DNA from: Solen grandis
Lineage: Eukaryota; Mollusca; Bivalvia; Adapedonta; Solenidae
Direction of reading: 5' to 3'
NCBI GenBank assembly: GCA_021229015.1
Contig: CM037780.1
Coordinates: 67,344,074 to 67,408,073 of the forward strand
Length of the DNA stretch: 64,000 bases
Of the stretch, positions 46,525 to 58,500 are shown in pieces. The position numbers were made by a program, and so were the translations under genes. Every line of letters starts with the position of its first letter. Position 1 is the stretch's first letter. Under the pieces are notes generated by a model, which saw only the letters and a program-made list of their open reading frames with translations, was not told the DNA's origin and ran no database searches.

Positions 46525-49500
46525 TTATCGATATATGCTTTACCTGATGAATATTCATGTACAGATTGATTACTTTATGAATATTAATTTACTGATCTAT
46601 TTGAAACAAAAGCTTGTGCTTTGCTATGCAGATCGTGTGGAATTTTAGCAACAGTATTTAATTAGCAAGCAGTGGAGACCTCATGAGTGGAGCACGGCTA
46701 TTTGGTCTTTTATGTATATAATGCAGAAAAACGTTAAAATCTTTTTCAAAACTACTGGCAAAATTTGAAAGTGTTTTAGCATAGATTAATTAGATGTTCA
46801 TTATTGCAAATATCTGGCCATGTTGCATTTGATAATGCTTTCTTTTCTTTCATAAAGCAATACACGGGGGGTATTCTTTCCCTTTCAGTTATTGCTATGA
46901 ATATTTATTTCACTTTAAATGGTATATGAAACAAAGGATTTCTCTTTGCCATGCAGACTGTGTTTAATTTGAGCTACTATATTATATGAGCAAACAGAGG
47001 AGACCTGCATTAGACAGTCCATACTGGAGCTGTCTGATCTGGATCTGGTCTGTTTGCCAAGTAATCAAAACACATCTTTATGAGGCTAATTGTAGATATG
47101 AATCAATGCTTTCTGTGCCAAATTAGAATTCGTTGTTTTGGTATGTTAACTGGTTTAAACACATTTGTTCAATCAAATGCATAACAATATGGATTCATCC
47201 CCTGTGCCACATACCAAAGTCGTACAAAAATGGTACTGTTATAGCTCCCTTGCTTGGCACTCAGCATATAAGGGTAGTTGCAGGACTGGTTGGCCCAATG
47301 TCAGGATAATGTGACTGAGTGTGGTATCATGCCACATGTCTACGGCATGATACTGCATTGTGGCAGCATTATATCTGTCTCAAGTAGACTGTTTCTGAAT
47401 GACCGAAATACTGTCAGCGGGACGTTAAACCCAACAAACAAATAATTTGACGAGAGGCAGAACTTATTCTAACCTTATCTGATGGTATGATTTTTGAGAA
47501 TAGGTGAAAATTTTATGTTTATAAAGAACTTGAAGTGGTTATTGTTTGTGTTACAGCTCCAGAAATCACCGAGGAGACAACAAGGACATTGGAAGACTTG
47601 ATTAAACAGAGGATCAAGGACAAGGTAGAAATGGCCTTTCTTATTATACCTCCTTCAGACCAAGTGGCAGTTTGGGAAGGGGACATTGGGTATATAGAAA
47701 AACACCAGCCTGGGCACTTCAGTGACCGCGTCAAACCAAAGACGTATAAAATTCGTACCAGATGCACCATTGCCTGACACACTGCAAAATGGGTTGCTAT
47801 GGGAAACTCATAGTACTGGTTATACCCAGGAACTTGTCTCCTGTGTATTGGTGATATACACCGGACACGCAAAAGAATCAAGGGGTCTGTTGGCAAAACG
47901 AGTTTGGGTGTTGCACCCAGACCTCTTGTATTAAACTACTGCCTCTTCTGATGCTGTCTCTTCAGCAAAAAACCAGACCACACATGGGAAACCCTTGATC
48001 GCAAGGTCAAAAATATGGCCATAATGATAAGAAAATGATTGCTGGCCATTACAATAAAAAAAAGAAAAAACCATTTTAATTAACATCTTTTCAGCATATA
48101 TGATAGATTTAGTTATGAAGGGATTGTGGGTATTTCAGGCCTGGGACGATGTGGAGCGAAAGGTGAAGCCAAAGGACAATCCATTCGAGTATAAAAAGCG
48201 GGTGACCCTGGACCAGGAGAAAAGTAAACTGAGCCTCAACCAGATTTACGAGCAGGAGTACCTTAAACAGCAGCAGGTAGGGGCAGGTCTGTCATAACTG
48301 ACAGGAAAACAAGACTAGCCTTGAAAGAATATAGGGGAACTGTCCAGCAAAACACATTGTAGGACACCCACAGTCAGTTTCTTTCGTAATTCTCTATCCA
48401 TCAACTGTCGAATTTTCAACTAGCAAGTTGAGGTTCTCGTGTCACCTGCTGTAAGGGATCACTTTTCTGTTGTCTGTCCGTCAGTTAATTTTTGGATACT
48501 CTCCATATGGGGGTGGGGGGGAGGAGATTATAAAGAATATTTCAACATGAGTGTTCATATTGGATACCGCCAGGCAGGACAAGTTTATCCTGCATCCATT
48601 CAGCCTAGATCTAAACAACGAAGTGCTAGTAAAAACCAAATGGTGATGTTTGGAGAGAAGCATATTCAGCAGGTGTTATCTGACAATGAAACAAAAGTAG
48701 TTCAGGAACAACATGGAACAAGACTTCTACAATTGTTGTTCAATTTATACACAGGCTACATTCACTTTACACCCTCGTTTTTCCATAATAGATTTTATTT
48801 GCAGGCGTTGGTTTGTCATGATTAACTATTCTGCTTAAAAATTTAATGGAAATTTTTGGTATTTTAGAATGGCTTCCTTAAGATACTGTACTGAATATGA
48901 GCTTTTTTTATTTCTAGAAACTAATTCCTCTTGACAGTTCTTGGATTGGACCAGTACTTTTCACATTAGTAGGTCATGAAAAATCCATGTTCTTAACGGG
49001 GTTAGAACCCGCAATCTTCAGATCTGCAAATGTGTACGATACCACTGGACCTGGCACCCTATAATGACAGTTTCTGTTGTCTTGTCACTGTGATCATGTT
49101 CTTTTGTTTCCATGGCGCAGACAGAGGAGGAGGAGAAGGATGACCCGGACCACTCCCATATCAAATCCATGATGCAGTCACTCTTTCTGAAGCTGGATGC
49201 TCTCTCCAACTTCCACTACACACCAAAACAGGTGATGTGTTTTACTTATGTTTTGTTTGGCAAGATTCTACTGTGATAAGACTGCCCTTACGGTAATTCA
49301 CTCATTGTTACTTATGATCATTGTCCATCAAATGATTGTTGGAGTTTTATAGTAAATGCAAGCTGTCACAGTTTTTTAGCAAAAGAGTGAATAGATAATT
49401 GTGTCTGCACTGAAATCTTTTAGCATTTGAAGGACCATGATGTTATTTAGTGATGAATGAATAACCTTCAGATGTTATGTGTTAACAATTACTAAGTGTG

Positions 49501-52500
49501 TAGGGTAGGTAGGTAGAGAAGTTTTTTAAGAACATGTGAACATTGACAGCAGCATAATCAAATAAACATTGATATAGTTCAGCCAGTCTGAATCCATAGT
49601 GTGTGACAGGCATATATTGCTTACAGATTTTCTCCTGTCACCAAGTGTTTGGAAGTGGGTTATTTTTCGGGGAGGGGGGGCGGGGAGTAAAAAGGCTTTT
49701 TTGATATAAAAATCTTATACATGTACAAAGTTAGAGGACAAAACATGTAATTGAGAGGTGTGATGGGGAATTGATAAGAGCAAATTTCAGTGGGCGAGTG
49801 GCCTATAGCAGGTGAATACATATGTTTAAATTAATGTGAGAGACCACTGTATACCTTCACATACATGACTGGGAGTCAATCTAGGTGTCATTGTTAGGAT
49901 CCCTACAGTTAATCCTGTGTCAATGTAAGCCAACGTTTTTTAAACTATCTACTTTAATATTGGAAAAAAAAAAGGTACCGGTACAATAAAACCTCAAAAA
50001 TAAGATCAGTATTAAAACTGGACTCTTTTCAACTTAGAATTTGCTAAAAAAAAAAAATACCTTGTATTTTATGTCAGAATGCTGTTTGGGGGTATTAAAC
50101 ACCTTCAGTATTGTTTCTAGTCATTATATTGTAGTTACGTCGTTGGTCAGTCTGTCCATCTGTAGACAAGATTTGTCCACGTCCTTTAGTTGGATTTTTA
50201 TTTAACTTTACAAGAATGCTAAGTACCATGCCAATTGTGCATATTGTAAGCACGTCATGATTTGCTCGATTTCGAATGAGTTATTGCCCTTTATTATATT
50301 TTTCAAACAGATTTTGTCCATGCAATTTCTCAGTTTTTGATTTAACTTCACAGTAATAATAATTACCAAGCCTTGTTGTGCATATTTTTGGCACATCATG
50401 ATTCACTTGATTTTATATGATTTATGGCCCTTTGTTATATAACTTAAATGTATATTGTCCATGCTATTTCTCATCTACCTTGAGTCAGATTTTGATGAAA
50501 CTTCACAGCAATTATAAGCACCAAGCCGAGTTGTGCATATCATTGTCATTTCTTCATTAGCTGGATTTTAAATGAGTTATGGCCCTTCAATGTATTTATT
50601 GAATATATTTTCTCCTCACTATATCGTAGCTACCAATGGTCTGATTTTGATACAACTAAACAGCTCAGCATAAAAGGGTAGTTCAGGCACTGGTTGGCCC
50701 AGCGTCAGGATAATGTGGCTGGGTGTGGTTTTGTGCCACATGTTAATTGTGTGATATTACAGAGTGGCAGCACTGTATCTGTCTCCAAATGACTGAAATA
50801 CTGTCAGTGGTATGTTAAACCCCCCAAAAAACAAACATATTTATTTAATCTTTATGTCTCCCTCTGTATTTATATGGGGGAGACATATTTTTTTGTCAGA
50901 AATGTCTGTCTGTCCGTCTGTCTATCACACTTTTTGTCCGGAACAAAATCAGAAAGTATTAAAGCAATTAACTTGAAACTTCACATGTGGATAGATCACA
51001 TGAAGGAGAATTGCAGTGCAAAGAACCGTAACTCTGCGCATCATATTTTTGGAGTTTTTATTGCCCATTGTTAAATTTCATACTTAATTTTTGTCTCGAC
51101 CATAACTCAAACAGGATAAAAGATTTTAATATGAAACTTCATATGTGGATAGATCTCATTGATGAGAAATGCAGTGCCAAAGAACTGTAGCTCTCATTTG
51201 CGTCATTTCAAAAATCCCTGTGACAAAGCGGCATGCGAGGGGTATTTTCGCCATGACATTGGCAGTTCTAGTTCTAGAACAGTCTTTCTCTGTATCAGCA
51301 TTATACAACTGGGTGCCATGTTGTTTTGCAGTGAGTCAGCACTATATCATTTATCATATTTCTGTACACAAAGAAAATATTATTAATGGAACACTAGTCC
51401 GTAGCAGGGAAACTAATCATCCTGTTTCAAAATATTTTTTGATGATCATCTATTACTTTTATATTGGTCATTTTGCTTGGGCTGAATTTCATGCAATGAA
51501 TCCCAATGACCATCATGTACTGTGTTAAATTTGTGCATTTCAAATAATGTTGAAAAAAATATTACAGTCTGTTTTGTTCTAATCAACTCTTAGCATAGCC
51601 CTGCTTATCATCTGCTAAGTTACTGCTTATTGGCAAGTTTGCACTAGCCCCCTAGGCGATCAAGCAGCATTCTTTGAAAATGACTGAGTTTGTCAAGGTT
51701 GAATAACCCCCAGTATCCAAACAGGGGCACTGATAAGGTGTTAATTGAGACCGTGTCCTTAATTGCTGCAGGCAAATTGCTGTTAGTTTGTTTCCCTATT
51801 GATGTTGTTTCAGCACTTCCAGTAATAGAACTTACTATTCTCCAGGACCTTTCATTGTCATACAAAGATTGTTGTATAAACAAACTGTCACATTGTCAGC
51901 AAGGCTTCAGTCCACGTGACCTGTCATCTGATTATTAGTTATTTTTATTCTACATTTGTATATTTTAAAAAAGCAAGTTGAACGTCACACAGATGTAAAT
52001 TTTATGCACCGGTTAATCAACGTTAAAGCAAACAAAATAAAATTCTAGTGTAATCTTTTGAGGTTTTAGAAGTATGATTCAATTATTAATGCAAATAGAA
52101 TATGAACTTATAATCTCCTCATTAAATATTACGTTTTTTTATTTGAGTTGCCATTAATGATAAAAGGGAGCAAGTAAACACTAATCAGTTACCAACAAAT
52201 TAACAGTTTCTGAACAACTCCTTGGATATTTTCCGAGTACAGGGATTTTCTATTGCATGATCTTATAATTGTGGAATGCAGTTTGTGTGGAGATCAAGAA
52301 AATTAGACCTATGCGAAAATTGCTAATTGCTAATTGCTACAGTACTCTAACTGTAATTACGGATTCAACTGCAAAGTTCCTCCAGTGTTTCATTCTAATA
52401 GCTACTTGCTAGAATATCAAATATTATATGTTACACTCTAAAATGTTTCTCATATCTTTAATTTATTACAGTATGATATAGCATGTACATGATGAAGGGT

Positions 52501-55500
52501 AGAGCAATCTAGCAATTCAGGATTTAGGGGAATGTTGGGTAACAAAAATGTTCAGGAGAGTTTAGTGATAGAAAGAAGCAGTGAAACATTTTAAACTACT
52601 GGCTAATCAACTCATCCTATCCTTGAATGTATTACATGTTTCATCTTTCATGAGATTTCTTCAATATTTATTTGAGGAAAGTATTGTTATATCCCAGCTT
52701 TAAAAAGTGAGGACTTTGTTGAAATCACGCCTGGTGCGTAATCATGCCTGGTGCGTAATCATGCCATGCCTGGTGCATAATCATGCCACGCCTGGTGCAT
52801 AATCACGCCTTTTGCGTAATCACGCCTGGTGCATAATCACGTTCCATTATTTCTCATCAAATCCCATCTTACTCTTACATTACATGAAGACTAGATTGGT
52901 GTATTGATCACAAGTTCTCTGTCTTGACAATTCCTGGGTTGGACCAGTACTTTGCACCTTGGTTTGTTTATTTCTAGATATTTGTATCAGTAAGAATTTG
53001 TAAAATAATCATTATGATTATCGTCAGCGTCATGTGTATATTTCAGGCGGCAGCTGAAGTAAAGATTATAACTAACCAGCCCTCCATCAGTATGGAGGAA
53101 GTGGCGCCTGTCTCCGTTACAGAGACTGCCCTCTTAGCACCAGAGGAAATTCAGGTAAACCTCTCTCTCTCTCTCTCTCTCTTCTCTCTCATTGCTCACT
53201 TGAAAGTTTTGTAATGACCAAAGAATCTCTTAAAATGACAACTCAATTTATATCATCATCAACTGTTACATTTAGAAGCAATGCGGTCCATGCTTTCAAC
53301 TTTAGTCTTGCAAATGACAACACCTCCTAAATCAGTCTTTACAGGAGCGTTTCCCAGGCTGATGGCCTTTCAAAAATTTGAAAGAATTTGATTCCATGTC
53401 AATGCCAAAATCTTGTTGCATTTGATTTAAAAAAAAAAAAGTCAGATGAAAACTTTAAAAATCTTCTTCTTAAAAAAAACACTTTTCAGAATATTTTGAG
53501 ACAGTTGTTCCTGTAACAAAATTGTTCAAATTATTACGATCAGAAAAAAGAAGGGACATTGGTTGTTTGCCTTGTGTGTATATACAGTAAACTGCACTTT
53601 TTATAATATGGTAATATATCACTTGTTGCAATAGAGATCCAATGGACCTTGTACACTCACCATGTATTTCAGTGTACTCAGCAACGATGTTGCAACGTTA
53701 TCATCTGGTCTTGGGCATCATTCTGGTCACTTCAAAGATATTCTGTCACCTATAGCAGATGTGCAATAACTTGACCATGACAGGTGTGAAAAATTTTGCT
53801 GTCAGGTTACATTGTACATAATAGCCTGTGTGTCTGGTCACACCCTTGTGGTTATTTTCTAACAATGTATCAGCATGATTTGGATATCACTTAACCTTCT
53901 CAAATCATGCAGAGATGAGCAAATCCCTGTGCAATACTCAAATAGTAAATTTTGTATATAATTTATTTTATATTTTGCGTTCTGGTTTTCTTTCATTCAA
54001 TGTTAGAGTCTGTGATGGGCTTGAAACATGTCTTGTAGAAAAAGAAAAATGTTGGATTTAGGATCCTAGTGTAAAATGATTCAGGAAGTGAATGAATATA
54101 CGTAGAGTGAATGTTTTGCATAGAGACCATGATTTTGGATAGCAGTAATAATCAGGCAGTATGAACACTTCTTACGATATTCCAATGCAAGAATATAATG
54201 TCAAAGTCCGGTTAATATTGTTCTAAGTGGAGTTTGCTGATAACTTTAAAAATTTCCCCCAACAAAACTAATGTTTATAAGAAAATGTTTTGGCAAAGAT
54301 ATTATTTTCTAAANNNNNNNNNNNNNNNNNNNNNNNNNNNNNNNNNNNNNNNNNNNNNNNNNNNNNNNNNNNNNNNNNNNNNNNNNNNNNNNNNNNNNNN
54401 NNNNNNNNNNNNNTGTATCTAAATTATTAAGCTCCTTAGAAAAATGGTTACATTAACCCTTTATGCCATGAATATTCATGTACAAATTTGTGGACCGGCC
54501 TAGTGCATAGAGTGTCAGCCTTTGAATCTGGAGTTGGTGGGCTCGATCCTTGGCCACAGCATACTAAAGTCATATAGCTCCCGTGCTAGATGCTCAGCAA
54601 ATAAGGGTAGTTCCAGGACTGGTTGGCCTGATGTCAGGATAATGTGACTGGATGTGGTAACATGCACATAATACTGCAGTGTAGCAGCACTATATCTGTC
54701 TCAAGTAGACATAGTCTCACAATGACTGAGGGGCCTCATTGGCCAAGAGGATAAAGTTGCTGACTTTAGCACTCACTCAGCCCCTTACCGCGTGGGTTCG
54801 AATCCCGGCATGGTCATTTGGATTTTTATCCAGCCTTCCAGCTGGCTTGCGGTAGGTCGATGGTTCTACCCGGATGCCTCCGTGCATTCGGGTTCTTCCT
54901 CCACCTGTAATAAGCTGGACGTTGTTATATGACTGAAATACTGTCGAAGCAACGGTATGCTCAAATAGCCAAGTCTTATCGCAATGACTGAAATGCTTTC
55001 ATTGGGATGTTAAACCCAATAACAAACAACAAACATATTCATGTTTTGATAAATACATGCATTAATTTACTTAATTTTATGTGATATTTAAAATAATGGA
55101 ATTCTCTGTGTTTTACTGACTGTAGAATCTTAACTTTGATATTGTATGAACAAACAGAGAAGGCTATAATCTGGGAGTTCTTTCTAAGAGCTGTCTGATT
55201 TGGCTTTCTTTTCTTCAGACATCAAAAGGCATCTGTTCAAGGTAGGGGATCAAACTAATCTTCAAGAAGTGAGCAATTTTAGTGCCTTTGTTTATTTTTG
55301 TTATTTTTCCTTTGTGTTTTACTTAGGAGAAATCCAAAATTGAGATAAAAGGAGAGACAGAAAAAACAAAGACAGATAAGCAACGGGAACGAAAGAAGAA
55401 AAAAGTAAAGCAGAGGGTACGACAGAAGGAAAAGGATAAGCGTGAGAAGTTGATAGAAAAGTTGAACCCGGGTCTTGGTAACAAATACAGCAAGGAGAAG

Positions 55501-58500
55501 GCACTGAAGAAACTTGAGAAGGAGAGCAAGAGTGGCATTACTGTTGTCAAGGTAACCAAAATATTGACTTTTTCACTCTATATCAAAGCAGGATCACAAG
55601 GACTTCAATGTTTTTTAGCTCACTTGAGCACAAAAAAAATATGAAAACTTTAAAAATCATCACCTTCAAAACTACTGGATAGATTTCAAAATGTTTTGCT
55701 AGAATTATTCTGATCCGTAAAAAAACATTATTTCCAGGGGCAGGGCTAATTTGCCTTATATGTATATAGTGAAACCTTTAAACTACATCTCCTCTAAAAC
55801 TGCTGGGCAAAAATTTGATTAAACTTGGCAGGGATGATCCTTTGGTCAACCTTCACAAAAGTTGCTAAAATAAACTTGATCCATGTAGAACTCTGGATGC
55901 CATGGCAACAGAAAAAAAAAAAATATGCAAACTTTAAAAATCATCTTCGCAAAAACTACTGGCCAGATTTCAAAATGTTTTGGTATAGATGTTCCTTGGG
56001 TAACCATCTACCAAGATTGCTAAAATTATTCCGATCCGTATAAAAACATGGTCGCCAGGGGCAGGGCTAATTTGCCTTATTTGTATATTATGAAACCTTA
56101 AAACAACATCTTCTTTGAAACCGCTGGGCAGATTTTTATTAAACTTGGTAGGGATGGTCTTTGGGTGAACCTTCACAAAAGTTGCTAAAACAAACCTGAT
56201 TCATGTAGAACTCTGGTTGCATTGGCAATAGGAAGAAATGAATAAAGAAATTTTTAAAAATCACCTCCTTCAAAACTACCAGCCGGATTTCAAAATGTTT
56301 TAGTACAGATGTTCCTTGGGTAACCCTTTAGGGCCTCTATGGCCCTCTTTTTTTTCTTTTTTTTTAATTTTGAATACCTAAAAGAGTATATTTATGCCCT
56401 TTGGTCTGTGTGCGCGTCCAATCCTTCATGCATTCATTCCTTTGTCACACCTCAGGCTTACCTTTGCTTTGAAGCTTTTTTTCTCTGAAGTTGATTGACA
56501 TCTTCATGAAACTTCGTAAACATGTTAATCATGATATGAACTAATTTTTTTTCATGCAATTATTTAGCTGTGTCCTATATTTCACAGTTGGATAAACATG
56601 GTAAAATTGACTGTAATGCCTCTGACAGTATACCTTTGGGAATAAGCTTTTTTTCTATGAAGATGACTTGACATCATGATGAAAATTGATACAAATGTAC
56701 ATCAAGATATAAACTTTTAAAAATACACGCAAATATTTTATAGTGACCAACATATGCCAGCAGGGCATCATTGTCTCAGCACCACATTTCCTTGTTTACT
56801 GGCAATCTTTATGCTTAGTATTGCATTCATCCTGAAAGTTTACACTTGATTTTCTATGAACACAACAGTTGGAACAAAAGTACATTCACTCGGCACTGAT
56901 AGCGGTATTCTTGTGTGGGAAAGAACTGGAGTACTTTATTAAAAATCAAATACCCTTTTCTGTGGGGCAATCAAATACTGTTTTACATCAGAACATCGTA
57001 CAGTGCCAAGAATTGTTGGTGGAATTCGACCCTGATTTTAACTTCCAACAAGCCATTGTAGATTGAAGACACACAACTTTCAGTTTAATGAACTAGCATG
57101 ATCTTAAATGCATACTACTTAGTCTCCCCCCATACTTATATGGGCAGACAGACCTCATGGAGGAGGATTACAGTGCACAAGAACCATAACTCTGCCCATA
57201 TTATTTTTGAAGTTATTGCCCTTTGTTAAATTTCATATTGAATATTTGTCGCGAGCATTTCTCATGCATTATAAGACATATAACCTTGAAACTTCATAGG
57301 TGGATAGATCTTATGGAGGAAAAGTGCAGTACACAAGAACCATAACTCAGTACATAATGTTTTTGGAGTTATTGCCCTTTGTTAAATTCCATACTTACTT
57401 TAGTCTGGAGCATTACTCTTGCATTATTAGGCAAACTACCTTAAAACTTCATTGGTGGATAGATCTTCTGAGGAAAAGTTCATGGGAAAGAACCATAATT
57501 CTGCACATATTTCTTTAGTTATTGCCCTTTATTAAATTTCATTCTCACTTTTTATCCGGAGCATTTCTCATGCACCATGAGACATATAACCTTGAAACTT
57601 TATAAGTGGATAGACCTCATGAAGGGAAGTTGCTGTACATAAAACTCATAACTCTGCACATAATGTTTTGAAGTTCTTGCCCTTTGTTTAATTCATACTG
57701 ATCTTGTGAGAAAGCATAATCTGTTTCAAAAAGTTTCTTGTTAGAGTTAAACTCCATTACTGAGGTAGGCAGATAAACACAAAAGCATTACACAGCTGCT
57801 GGACAAGAAACATTTTCCATGCATATACATATAAAAGCCATTATCACTTACATAGATCCATGAATAAATGTACCCATGAAATTCCAATAGGTACATAATC
57901 AACGAAATTTAATTTCAACGAAATCTGATGCTCATACATTATAAGGTTGGCCTGGGATTGAACCTAGATTGCATTGGTGAAAAGCCAGTGCATTTACTCT
58001 TACCATGCTTTATTTCTTAATTTAGACCTTACCATAACTACAGTTGTTTATGGGGGTACTTGCTGAAAATTAACTGACTGTTCTTAGTACAGGTTCTACC
58101 CAGGAACTTGTCTCCTGTGTATCGGTGCTATACACTGGGCATACAAAGAACCATGAGGTCTATTTGTAAAATGAGCTAGGGTATCGCAACCAGACTCCCT
58201 TGTATCCAACTTCTATCTATTCCAATGCTATCTCTTCAGCGAAAAACGGGACCCACAAGTAGGAAATCCTTGATCATAAGATCTAAAATTATGGCCATAA
58301 TAAGCAGAAAATGATTGCTAGCTTTTACAATAGAAGAAATGACTGAATAGCAAAATTGTAGACCCTGATCAAAGGCAGTCCAGAGTGCCCACAGCATTAT
58401 AAGGGTGAAGCTCTTCACTTGTTGGATACCCAGTAGGTTGACTATTGACTTATAATGATTTATCTTGTCTGAATTTCAGAGTGACAAGAAAGAGAGGACA

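Noticed and set aside
51644..51938. Overlapping 80-codon frames on both strands that might be a second LINE
   Set aside because: No reverse transcriptase or endonuclease motif can be seen.
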